Source: Acholeplasmatales bacterium (GTDB taxonomy: Bacteria; Bacillota_I; Bacilli_A; Acholeplasmatales; Anaeroplasmataceae). Taken from it: DNA of 10,333 nucleotides. This document shows, piece by piece, positions 1 to 7,097 of this stretch; positions within the stretch are counted from its first letter, which is position 1; each line of letters starts with the position of its first letter. Location: NCBI GenBank assembly GCA_024696565.1, contig JAILGR010000079.1, forward strand, positions 1 to 10,333, given 5' to 3'. A program made the position numbers and the translations under genes. Below the pieces are notes generated by a model. It saw only the letters and a program-made list of their open reading frames with translations. It was not told the origin of the DNA and did not search any database.

Positions 1-47
1 TAGAACCCTATCTATCACTTAAAATATTAAAAAGTTTTAAAATACAA

Positions 48-1202
48 TTAAGCTAATGTACCTGGATCATATGTATCAGGCTTTAATAAGTTGTGCTTTG
101 TTTCAGCATCGAAGAATTGCATAACTTTTCCTTGGAAAGTTAACCACATCTTAGCGCCGTAAACCATAGAAGCTCTCATTTCTTCTGTTAAGTCAAGAGT
201 TGGAATACGAACGATTAAACGAGTTTCATCTTCTGTAACACAGTGTAGGTGTAACTCAGAACCCATCATTTCGTTAACCTCAATTGTTACAGGGAATGCG
301 TTAGTTGCGCCTTCTTCAGCTAATGTAATATGTTCAGGACGAACACCTAGAATAACTTCTTGTGGTTTAATACCATAGTTTTCTAATCTTTCACCCTTAG
401 AACCTTCAACTGGAATGATAGCATCAAATGGACGTACGAAGTAACCTTCTGCAGACTTAATAAGCTTGCATGGGAATACGTTCATCTTTGGAGCACCGAT
501 AAATTCAGCAACGAATAAGTTATCTGGTTCATCAAATACTTCAGTTGGGCTACCAACTTGTTGAATATAACCATCCTTCATGATAACGATACGGTCACCT
601 AAAGTCATCGCTTCAGTTTGGTCGTGTGTTACATAAATGAATGTTGTATCGATTTTCTTTCTTAATAAGATGATCTCAGCTCTCATCTGGTTACGTAATT
701 TTGCATCCAAGTTAGAAAGAGGCTCATCCATTAGGAATACTTTAGAATCACGAACCATTGCACGTCCGATGGCAACTCTTTGACGTTGACCACCTGATAA
801 AGCTCTTGGCTTACGTAATAAGTATTCCATAATACCTAGAGTTTCAGCAGCTGCTGTTACTCTCTTATAAATTTCATCATTAGGCACCTTTTGTAATCTT
901 AATGAGAATGCCATGTTTTCATAAACTGTTAAGTGTGGATATAAGGCATAGTTTTGGAAAACCATTGCTACTCCACGGTCTTTTGGTTGTAAGTCGTTTA
1001 CAACTACACCATCAATCTTAACTTCACCTTCAGAAATGTCTTCTAGACCAGCAATCATACGTAATGTAGTTGACTTACCACATCCAGAAGGTCCTACGAA
1101 TACGATGAATTCCTTATCTGCAATGTCAAGATTGAAATCATGTACTGCAACAACTTTATTATCATAAATTTTCTTTACGTTTGTTAATTTTACTGTTGCC
1201 AT
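48..1202 (-). CDS. msmX: Sugar ABC transporter ATP-binding protein (MsmX/MalK/UgpC family)
   Basis: This is the cytoplasmic ATPase that powers a carbohydrate importer of the MalK/MsmX class; automated pipelines often name the family UgpC. At 384 residues it has normal full length. Visible motifs are Walker A GPSGCGKST (37-45), Q-loop Gln83, signature LSGGQ (135-139), Walker B ending MDE (158-160) and H-loop His193. From about residue 235 follows the C-terminal TOBE/regulatory region with GVRPEH, typical of MalK relatives. An AGGAGA ribosome site at 1208-1213 lies five bases before the ATG and overlaps the TAG stop of the preceding permease gene, so the two are probably translationally coupled. 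In B. subtilis MsmX is encoded apart from its transporters and shared among several; here it is the last gene of the transporter unit, so it is probably dedicated to it but could also serve others. The family is certain; the substrate is inferred from neighbours. Confidence 0.95.
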   Translation of the reverse strand: MATVKLTNVKKIYDNKVVAVHDFNLDIADKEFIVFVGPSGCGKSTTLRMIAGLEDISEGEVKIDGVVVNDLQPKDRGVAMVFQNYALYPHLTVYENMAFSLRLQKVPNDEIYKRVTAAAETLGIMEYLLRKPRALSGGQRQRVAIGRAMVRDSKVFLMDEPLSNLDAKLRNQMRAEIILLRKKIDTTFIYVTHDQTEAMTLGDRIVIMKDGYIQQVGSPTEVFDEPDNLFVAEFIGAPKMNVFPCKLIKSAEGYFVRPFDAIIPVEGSKGERLENYGIKPQEVILGVRPEHITLAEEGATNAFPVTIEVNEMMGSELHLHCVTEDETRLIVRIPTLDLTEEMRASMVYGAKMWLTFQGKVMQFFDAETKHNLLKPDTYDPGTLA

Positions 1203-1211
1203 ATTTTTCTC

Positions 1212-2144
1212 CTATCCTTTAACTGCTCCACCTGTTACACCTTCAACATAATATCTTTGTAAGAACATAAATAATGTTGTAACAGGGATTGCTACTAATA
1301 CACCGGCAGCACAGAACATTGTATATCTTGCGTTCTTTGCTGAATCTGTTCCAATCATATTTTGAATACCGGCTGCGACGTTGTAACCATATTTGTTACC
1401 ATGTGCAATATATGATGCAAACATGAAATCGCCCCATGGTCCCATGAAACCTGTTAAAATTGTATAAATTACAATTGGTTTAGAAAGTGGAATAATAATT
1501 TTGTAGAATACTTGGAAACGGTTTGCTCCATCTACTCTTGCTGCTTCATCTAGTGATCTTGGGATTGTATCGAAGTAACCCTTAGATACATAATAACCCA
1601 TACCTGAAGATGCACAGTATACAATTACTAATGATGGAACTGAACCTTGGAAGAATAACTTGTACCAATCAGATGGACCTTGAGTCATATTAGCCCATGA
1701 GAATACTTTATAAAGTAAAATCATAGATAAGAAACCAGGGAACATACCTAATACAAGCATGAAGTTCATTAAGAACTTTCTTCCTTTAAATCTTAGTCTT
1801 GACAATGTATAAGACATTGCTAATACGAAAATTGTTTGGAATACTGCTGTAAATACTGCTGTAACGAATGTATTGACATACCATCTTAAGAATGTAATGT
1901 TTGAATCGCTACCATTGAATAAGTTGATATAGTTATCAAATCCCCATTGTTGTGGGAAAATATATCCAACTTGCCATGTAGATTCTACACGTAATGATTC
2001 AAATAATAAGAATACGAATGGTAAAATCCATACAATCATCATGATTGTTAAAATTATATAAATTATTGTATTTGCAACTAATCTAGCCTTACGTTGACCC
2101 ATGGCTAACTTAGGCTGTGCAACTTTTTTTCTGTATTGTTTCAT
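1212..2144 (-). CDS. Carbohydrate ABC transporter permease, MalG/GanQ type
   Basis: An inner-membrane permease subunit of 310 residues, normal for MalG-family proteins. After a basic N-terminus there are about six hydrophobic segments (roughly 25-50, 90-115, 123-147, 168-186, 222-243, 275-297). The EAA loop that docks to the ATPase is clear at about 198-222 (DEAA, DGA at 205-207, Pro219). The C-terminus ends with the RYYVEGVTGGAVKG pattern that is a MalG hallmark. Its ATG overlaps the TAA of the upstream permease gene by one base (TAATG at 2142-2146), and an AGGAGG site at 2155-2160 lies inside the end of that gene, so the two subunits are probably made in equal amounts by coupled translation. 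The galactan context suggests a GanQ-like role. The sequence shows MalG family membership, not substrate. Confidence 0.93.
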   Translation of the reverse strand: MKQYRKKVAQPKLAMGQRKARLVANTIIYIILTIMMIVWILPFVFLLFESLRVESTWQVGYIFPQQWGFDNYINLFNGSDSNITFLRWYVNTFVTAVFTAVFQTIFVLAMSYTLSRLRFKGRKFLMNFMLVLGMFPGFLSMILLYKVFSWANMTQGPSDWYKLFFQGSVPSLVIVYCASSGMGYYVSKGYFDTIPRSLDEAARVDGANRFQVFYKIIIPLSKPIVIYTILTGFMGPWGDFMFASYIAHGNKYGYNVAAGIQNMIGTDSAKNARYTMFCAAGVLVAIPVTTLFMFLQRYYVEGVTGGAVKG

Positions 2145-3715
2145 TATGAGAAGTCCTCCTCATTCTTATTTGATGGCAATAAGTTGTAAATAACTAATGA
2201 CAAGAATGCAACTACAATGAATATCATGATACCGATAACTGAAGCTGTCTTATAGTCGTTAGATGTACCAATGGCCATCTTGAATAACCAAGTGATAAGT
2301 AAGTCTGTATCACCGGCAACACCGGAGGTTCCGTTTGATGAATATGCTAACTTAGGATTGTTTGGTCCACCACCTGATAATAGATAAATAACGTTGAAGT
2401 TATTCAAGTTACCAGTGAAGCTTGTTAATAGATATGGACCAGTTACGAAGAACATGTATGGAACTGTAATCTTAACCAATGATTGCCATGCGTTAGCACC
2501 ATCAATTTTTGCTGATTCATATAAGTCGGCAGGAATATTCATTAATACACCTGATGTAATTAACATTAAGTATGGAATACCAATCCAAATATTAATTACA
2601 ATTACTAGGATTCTAGCAATATATGATTTTTCAACATCAGTCCAGAAACGTACTCTTTCTCCACCCATTGCCATAATCATACCATTGACAATACCTGTAT
2701 CTGAGAACAAGTTAGAAATATATAGTAATGAAATAAACTGTGGAACAGCTGAAGATAATACTAGAATACCTCTCCATAATTTCTTAAGTTTAATTCCCTT
2801 CTTGTTAATCATCATGGCAACAATCATTCCTAAGAAATAGTTAGTGAATGTTGCAAAGAATGCCCAAATTAATGTCCATAATAAGATTTGACCGAATGTA
2901 GCACCCATGTTACTACCTGAGCTTCCTCCACCCCATGTAAATAAGGCATTGAAGTTATCCCAGCCTACCCATGAGAAGAAATTCTCACGACCATCATGGT
3001 TAAAGTCGTAATTTGTAAATGCTACTAATATCATGAATAGTGTAGGAACTACTGTGAAGAAGAAAATACCTAATACTGGTAAAGCCAATAAAGTTTTATG
3101 GAATTGATCATCAACTAATGATCTTAAATCTTCTTTATTAGACTTAATTTTCTTTCCAGATGCTAAAATTTCTTCTAATATTTTGTTTTGCTTAACATTC
3201 ATTCTCCATGTTGCTATTGCAGCAAAAATAAAGACAAATGTTAATAAACCCATAAGCAATATTTGTACAGAATCATCAGTATAAATCTTTGTTTTAATCA
3301 TACCGATAACACCAGTTGGGTCTTCTACCCACGCTTCTTGAACAGCTACCTCACCGATAGTGCCAGGCCAGAACATTTTGCGGAACCACATTCCACCAAA
3401 AAAGACCATGTACAAAATAAATAGCACTTCAAATATGAAGAATAGCGCCGCCCTCAAGTATTGGCCACGCATCGCATTACCAAATCCCCAAACAACATAA
3501 GAAACCTTAGTTTTCCAGTCACCTTTGACAAAGGTAAAGATAATGTCTAAAACTTCATCTTTAATAGCAATACCGCATCTCTTGAAGAAACGGCCAATTG
3601 CTTTACCTGTAGATAAAAACCAAGGACCAATTGCAAGGAAAAAAGTAGCAAGCTTATAGGTGAATTTGTGCCACTTATTTAACTGTAAATATTCAATATC
3701 TGTCAGTCTTGTCAT
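2144..3715 (-). CDS. Carbohydrate ABC transporter permease, long MalF/GanP type
   Basis: The second permease subunit, partner of the MalG-type protein. The core (about 205-523) has about six membrane segments and the EAA loop at 398-420 (YESAKIDGANAW, with DGA at 405-407). The YLLSGGGP stretch (444-451) followed by TDLLITWLFK (470-479) is typical of MalF/GanP. At 523 residues it is longer than many Gram-positive permeases of about 300-420. The extra 200 N-terminal residues contain at least two hydrophobic segments (about 87-108 and 148-170) separated by a loop, then a charged, lysine-rich linker (about 171-208). AAGGAGG at 3720-3726 lies four bases before the ATG and fixes the start. A tandem hairpin region separates it from the binding-protein gene. 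It forms the channel with the MalG-type subunit; the oligogalactoside substrate is inferred. Confidence 0.92.
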   Translation of the reverse strand: MTRLTDIEYLQLNKWHKFTYKLATFFLAIGPWFLSTGKAIGRFFKRCGIAIKDEVLDIIFTFVKGDWKTKVSYVVWGFGNAMRGQYLRAALFFIFEVLFILYMVFFGGMWFRKMFWPGTIGEVAVQEAWVEDPTGVIGMIKTKIYTDDSVQILLMGLLTFVFIFAAIATWRMNVKQNKILEEILASGKKIKSNKEDLRSLVDDQFHKTLLALPVLGIFFFTVVPTLFMILVAFTNYDFNHDGRENFFSWVGWDNFNALFTWGGGSSGSNMGATFGQILLWTLIWAFFATFTNYFLGMIVAMMINKKGIKLKKLWRGILVLSSAVPQFISLLYISNLFSDTGIVNGMIMAMGGERVRFWTDVEKSYIARILVIVINIWIGIPYLMLITSGVLMNIPADLYESAKIDGANAWQSLVKITVPYMFFVTGPYLLTSFTGNLNNFNVIYLLSGGGPNNPKLAYSSNGTSGVAGDTDLLITWLFKMAIGTSNDYKTASVIGIMIFIVVAFLSLVIYNLLPSNKNEEDFS

Positions 3716-3729
3716 ATTTCCTCCTTATT

Positions 3730-3779
3730 TTTCTCTTTTTAAAGAGAAAGTAGGTTGAGGTCATTAGACCACAACCTAC
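3730..3779 (-). other. Tandem intergenic hairpins between binding-protein and permease genes
   Basis: A long inverted repeat spans 3750-3779: an 8-bp outer stem (3750-3757 with 3772-3779), one mismatch, a 4-bp inner stem (GGTC/GACC) and a 4-base loop. On the transcribed strand it is followed by the U-rich TTTCTCTTT, which itself forms one arm of a second perfect 9-bp inverted repeat (3730-3738 with 3741-3749) just ahead of the permease ribosome site. This could be a leaky terminator or a 3'-end stabiliser that keeps the binding-protein mRNA more abundant than the permease mRNA. The E. coli malE-malF gap does this with REP hairpins. The structure is seen directly; the role is inferred. Confidence 0.7.
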
Positions 3780-3815
3780 CATTTTTTTACTTAAAATATT
3801 TAATTAAGATAATTA

Positions 3816-5468
3816 TTAAGCAGCTGGTAATTCAGTTACTAAGAAAATTCTAGTTACTGCGTTATCTACAACATCTACACCAACATAATATTGGCCAGCA
3901 GTACCAACTTTACAGTTACCATCAGCTGAACCTCTAATTAATAGTGCACAATCTAAATCAGCAGCAGCATCGCCCCAAGAAGTATCCCATGCGAAGCCTT
4001 GACGAATCTTGAATTCAGCACCTTCAGCAAATGTTAATTTTTCAGATGAATAGTAAGTACCATCTGTTAAATCACCAGTTGTAGCATCACCCTTAACTAC
4101 AGTAATATCTGTATTCCAGCTAGCTTCATTGAATGCACCGATTACAGTTAATGCTAACTTGTTTTCTTGAGATGGATGTAAGTAATTATTAATTGCTTCA
4201 TCATAAGTATCTAATGCAGCTTGTAAATCAGCATCTGTATTAGCAGCCTTAGCAGCTGTACCTAATGCAGCAGCTGTATCCCACCAAGAACCACCGATTT
4301 GGCCTTGAAGAACAGCATAATCAGCTTGAGCTTTTAATGCTAATAAAGCAACGTCTGCCTTAACTTTTTCATTTTGTTGAGCAACTAAGTTAGATGGACC
4401 CCAACCTGCTAAATCGAATCTTTCTAATTGAGCTGTAGATAATGTTAAGTATTCAGCTAATAAGTGAGCAACTGCTGCCTTCTTAGCGTCATCTTGAGGC
4501 TTAACACCGATTAATTTGTTACCATAGAATGAACCCATATGGTAACTCTTACCATCACTACCCTTGAATGAAGGAAGTGGAGCAGCAGCATATTTATCGC
4601 CTAATGCTTCTTTAACACCCTTAGATGCCCAAGTACCAGAGATAACTACTGCAGCTGGAGTAGCAGCCTTGAATTGGTCAGCTGAAGATGAACCAACATA
4701 AGCTGGAGACTTTAATAATTTCTTTAAAGCGTTCATAGCAACGATACCCTTAGCAGAGTTGTAATCGTCATCGATAGATGTGAATGCACCTGTTTCATCA
4801 GTAGTCCAAGTTGAATGACAACCAGCACCGAAGAAGAATGATGCATTATACCATGCATTTTCGCCTTCCATAGCAAACATCTTGCCATCGTTTTCACACT
4901 TAGCTAAGATTGCATCGAAATCACCAACGATATCATCAGTGATAACTGACTTATCATAATACATGAAGTAACCATTATCAGAAGTTAATGGGTAGCAATA
5001 TAATTTAGAAGCTACTGTAGAAGAAGCAATTGAAAACTTATCGTTATTACCCTTTAAACGACTTACTACTCCTGATGGAACTTCAGATAAAGCACCAACT
5101 TGTACTAAACGTACTAATTGGTCTTGTGCGAAACAGTAAAGATCTGGAGCAGATGCAACGTCTGCGATAACTTGTGTAGCAGCGTTAGCTTCTGTAACAC
5201 CATTTAATGTTTCCTTAACTTTGATTCCTGGGAATTCTGTTTCGAATCTTCTAATTTGTTGAGCTGTTAAATCTGTAACACCTGTAGATTCAGAAACCCA
5301 AATTGATAAATCATACTCACCTGCATAAGTTTCAGCAACTGTTGCCTTTTGTTCTGCAGTTAAGTAAGTTTCTGTAGCTTTTGGTTCTTCTGTGCCACCA
5401 TTTTGGCAAGAAGCTAATGCTAATGTCGCAACACCAGCTACAGCTAATGTACTTAAAAACTTTTTCAT
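3816..5468 (-). CDS. Sugar-binding lipoprotein of ABC importer with C-terminal SusE/SusF-like module
   Basis: The extracellular solute-binding protein of the importer, anchored by lipid. The N-terminus has a basic start, a hydrophobic stretch and a lipobox L-A-S-C with Cys21 as the acylated residue. An acidic, Thr-rich linker follows, then a MalE-like binding domain at about 50-435: IWVSE near 57, PGIKV at 80-84, PDLYCFAQD near 108-116, SGTWAS near 277-282. At 550 residues it is over 100 longer than usual MalE/GanS proteins. The excess (about 438-548) reads as a separate beta module: VIGAFN, ... W ..., GAEFKIRQ (483-490), WDTSWGD (494-500), then a closing GQYYVGVDV strand. This pattern resembles the glycan-binding repeats of Bacteroidetes SusE/SusF. 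The start is set by ATG at 5466-5468 with AAGGAG at 5481-5486, a rather long 12-base spacing. It is the first gene of unit B and has its own promoter with two cre-like boxes. Its codons are visibly less AT-rich than those of galK or the GH53 gene, as expected for high expression. Substrate is inferred from the linked galactanase and galactokinase. Confidence 0.92.
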   Translation of the reverse strand: MKKFLSTLAVAGVATLALASCQNGGTEEPKATETYLTAEQKATVAETYAGEYDLSIWVSESTGVTDLTAQQIRRFETEFPGIKVKETLNGVTEANAATQVIADVASAPDLYCFAQDQLVRLVQVGALSEVPSGVVSRLKGNNDKFSIASSTVASKLYCYPLTSDNGYFMYYDKSVITDDIVGDFDAILAKCENDGKMFAMEGENAWYNASFFFGAGCHSTWTTDETGAFTSIDDDYNSAKGIVAMNALKKLLKSPAYVGSSSADQFKAATPAAVVISGTWASKGVKEALGDKYAAAPLPSFKGSDGKSYHMGSFYGNKLIGVKPQDDAKKAAVAHLLAEYLTLSTAQLERFDLAGWGPSNLVAQQNEKVKADVALLALKAQADYAVLQGQIGGSWWDTAAALGTAAKAANTDADLQAALDTYDEAINNYLHPSQENKLALTVIGAFNEASWNTDITVVKGDATTGDLTDGTYYSSEKLTFAEGAEFKIRQGFAWDTSWGDAAADLDCALLIRGSADGNCKVGTAGQYYVGVDVVDNAVTRIFLVTELPAA

Positions 5469-5523
5469 ACCTTTTCTTTTCTCCTTTTAAATATTTTTAA
5501 GTGTTTTGTTCAAAAACATGTTC

Positions 5524-5537
5524 TGCACACGCTTTCA
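5524..5537 (-). promoter_or_regulatory. cre-like box downstream of the transporter promoter
   Basis: On the minus strand this reads TGAAAGCGTGTGCA, close to the Gram-positive catabolite-responsive element consensus (TGWAARCGYWWWCA). It begins just after the predicted transcription start (about 5539), where CcpA binding would block elongation or initiation. A pathway-specific LacI/GalR-family repressor could use a site of similar form. Confidence 0.6.
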
Positions 5538-5545
5538 GTGATTTT

Positions 5546-5573
5546 ATTATAACACTAATATAATTCATGTCAA
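5546..5573 (-). promoter_or_regulatory. Sigma-A-type promoter of the transporter operon
   Basis: A perfect -35 TTGACA (5568-5573) and perfect -10 TATAAT (5546-5551) are separated by 16 bp on the minus strand. The predicted start near 5539 gives a leader of about 70 bases that contains a weak 6-bp hairpin (5502-5518) and the AAGGAG site. The match is unusually good and implies a strong promoter held in check by the flanking boxes. T-tracts farther upstream (5603-5611 and 5614-5620 on this strand) could add curvature or UP-element activity. Confidence 0.82.
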
Positions 5574-5584
5574 TAGCGTTTTCA
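5571..5584 (-). promoter_or_regulatory. cre-like box overlapping the -35 of the transporter promoter
   Basis: The minus strand reads TGAAAACGCTATTG, with the TGAAAACG left half and CGCT core of a cre box; the last half deviates at the usual C. It overlaps three bases of the -35 hexamer, so binding by CcpA or another LacI-family repressor would compete with RNA polymerase. Its centre is 47 bp from that of the downstream box. Confidence 0.55.
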
Positions 5585-5620
5585 TTAAAATTTTCATTTT
5601 CGAAAAAAAAATCAAAAAAA

Positions 5621-5637
5621 TATGAAACTTTTTCATA
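5621..5637. promoter_or_regulatory. Perfect 7-bp palindrome upstream of the transporter promoter
   Basis: TATGAAA and TTTCATA are exact inverted halves around a 3-base centre. The site lies about 50 bp upstream of the -35 hexamer and just past the unit A terminator. It is a candidate operator, but AT-rich palindromes of this size also arise by chance. Confidence 0.3.
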
Positions 5638-5667
5638 ACTTATAACATTTACGGACTTTTTATATAT

Positions 5668-5716
5668 AAAAAATAAAGATAGCCTTACTATTTTTTTGAA
5701 TGTCAAGCTATCTTTA
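5668..5716 (-). terminator. Rho-independent terminator of unit A
   Basis: A perfect 10-bp inverted repeat, TAAAGATAGC (5674-5683) with GCTATCTTTA (5707-5716), begins eight bases past the GH53 stop codon. On the transcribed strand the stem is followed at once by TTTTTT (complement of 5668-5673) and more AT-rich sequence. The loop is long (23 bases, A-rich) and the stem holds few GC pairs, but position and U-run fit a terminator ending the galK-GH53 transcript. Confidence 0.78.
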
Positions 5717-5724
5717 CATTATCA

Positions 5725-6837
5725 TTATTTTGTTATTTTAAATGCATCAAATGAAGGTAATAAATTACCGTTATAATCAGCAAAACATTGATTACACCAA
5801 TCGCTTCTTTCTTCTTTAGAAACTTCGCCACTTGTGTAAATTTGTGCTTCTTTTGAAGCCCATGCTATACCTTCTCCTGGGATTAATAATGGTTCCCAGA
5901 AAAATACACCAGAACATCCTTCTTTTTCTGCTCTTTTTAAAAAGGCAGTAATGAAATCTTTTTGACCTTCTTTAGTAAATGGGAATTCAATTTTCATACC
6001 AAAAGTATTAACATTATTTTCTCTTACAACTAAATGATTATTCTCGCCTTTTACATAATCTTCTAAAGTAAAAGCGTAGCCAAGTTCCATAATCATAAAT
6101 TCTTTATTGAATTTCTTCTTACAATCATTTAAATTGGCAAATAATTCATCAAATGAATGATGCCAATAAGGATAATAAGATGCACCTATAATATCAAAAT
6201 TGACATTATATTTAATGATTTCACTAAAGAATTCTCTATAAACTTGATTATCATAACTTCTTTCTAGATGAATAATAATTTTACAATTTGGTAATACTTC
6301 TTTTGTAGCTTTAATACCTGCATTTAAAAATGCTGCTAGCTTATCATAGTTTTTTCTTGGACCGGCTCCATTATCTTCAAGTTTAGCAATAGGCCATAAC
6401 ATTCCATTAGTAATCTCATTACCAATTTGAATCATCGATACTTCTACGCCTTCTTTTTTAGCGTTTTCTAGTACTTCCTTTGTATAATCATAAACATCTT
6501 TTTTAAGTTCAGAAAATGAATGACCCCTCCATGCCTTAGGCATAGTTTGTTTTGCAGGATCTACCCAGAAATCAGAATAATGAATATCTAATAAAATCTT
6601 ATATCCTTTAGAAATAGCTAGCTTAGCTAATCTAATGAAATATTTAAAATCACAAGTACCAGCTAAATATGGTTTACCATCTAAAGTATATGGATTATGC
6701 CATAATCTAATACGCATATAGCTAACACCATTTTTAATAAAACGATCTAATGGATCTATTTCTTTTCCTTCAAAATAGAATTTAGCACCATGTTCTAATT
6801 CTTCTAAATAAGTTGATGTATCAACACCTAAAATCAT
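5725..6837 (-). CDS. GH53 arabinogalactan endo-beta-1,4-galactanase, cytoplasmic
   Basis: A glycoside hydrolase family 53 enzyme, expected to cut beta-1,4-galactosidic bonds in galactan or galacto-oligosaccharides by a retaining mechanism. The catalytic barrel begins at once with MILGVDTSTY and fills all 370 residues. Family features are RIRLWHNPY (42-50), LLDIHYSDFWVDPAKQ (82-97), QIGNEITNGMLWP (137-149) with Glu141 as expected acid/base, ASYYPYWH (219-226), MELGYAF (250-256) with Glu251 as expected nucleophile, and FFWEP near the end. There is no signal peptide, and the upstream in-frame sequence meets a stop within six codons, so a longer secreted form is not possible here. B. subtilis GanB and most studied GH53 enzymes are secreted; this one should act on imported oligosaccharides. 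Its ATG overlaps the stop of the zinc-ribbon gene (TAATG at 6835-6839), with GAGGAG at 6845-6850. It is the last gene of unit A. Confidence 0.9.
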   Translation of the reverse strand: MILGVDTSTYLEELEHGAKFYFEGKEIDPLDRFIKNGVSYMRIRLWHNPYTLDGKPYLAGTCDFKYFIRLAKLAISKGYKILLDIHYSDFWVDPAKQTMPKAWRGHSFSELKKDVYDYTKEVLENAKKEGVEVSMIQIGNEITNGMLWPIAKLEDNGAGPRKNYDKLAAFLNAGIKATKEVLPNCKIIIHLERSYDNQVYREFFSEIIKYNVNFDIIGASYYPYWHHSFDELFANLNDCKKKFNKEFMIMELGYAFTLEDYVKGENNHLVVRENNVNTFGMKIEFPFTKEGQKDFITAFLKRAEKEGCSGVFFWEPLLIPGEGIAWASKEAQIYTSGEVSKEERSDWCNQCFADYNGNLLPSFDAFKITK

Positions 6838-7097
6838 TATTGTTCTCCTCTTTTATGAGGCATAACTTTAATAGGTTCATTATCAGCCCCAAAATCAACA
6901 ACTCTCATGCGCATTAATTTATAACGATATCTAGCTTGTTCATTTAATCTTAAAACATCTTCTTCACTACCTGTAAAACCACATCTTAAGCAATAATATT
7001 CCTTCTTGCTCTCATCAAAGAACATATCCATATCGATATCTCTCATAAAGCAAGATGGACAACGATAATTTAGTTTGCCTTTTGTAGACTGAGACAT
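6837..7097 (-). CDS. Small zinc-ribbon protein of unknown function
   Basis: I do not recognise a named family for this 86-residue protein. Two CxxC knuckles (Cys13/Cys16 and Cys36/Cys39, the second followed by GF) are spaced as in a zinc ribbon, with an acidic Met-rich loop between them. The rest is charged and probably helical, with a basic stretch (RYRYKLMRMR) near 56-65. The start is supported by GGAGG at 7107-7111, nine bases before the ATG. It overlaps the end of the 598-residue gene by 28 bases and shares one base with the GH53 start, so it is very probably translated and coupled to both. Possible roles are a nucleic-acid-binding or protein-protein adaptor; nothing visible ties it chemically to galactose metabolism. 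Confidence 0.78.
   Translation of the reverse strand: MSQSTKGKLNYRCPSCFMRDIDMDMFFDESKKEYYCLRCGFTGSEEDVLRLNEQARYRYKLMRMRVVDFGADNEPIKVMPHKRGEQ

Noticed and set aside
17..28. 12-mer ACTTAAAATATT repeated at 3789-3800
   Set aside because: In DNA this AT-rich several exact 12-mer repeats are expected by chance in 10 kb; no structure accompanies it.
1..47. Possible terminator after the ATPase gene
   Set aside because: Only AT-only stems of about six pairs can be drawn, without a GC-containing stem or a proper U-run; the unit may end or continue beyond the window.
2394..2840. 148-codon plus-strand ORF
   Set aside because: It is antisense to the well-supported MalF-type permease gene and has no family features.
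5497..5706. 69-codon minus-strand ORF in the gap between GH53 and the binding-protein gene
   Set aside because: It runs through the terminator hairpin, both cre-like boxes and the promoter, and has AT-driven composition, no clear ribosome site and no recognisable domain.
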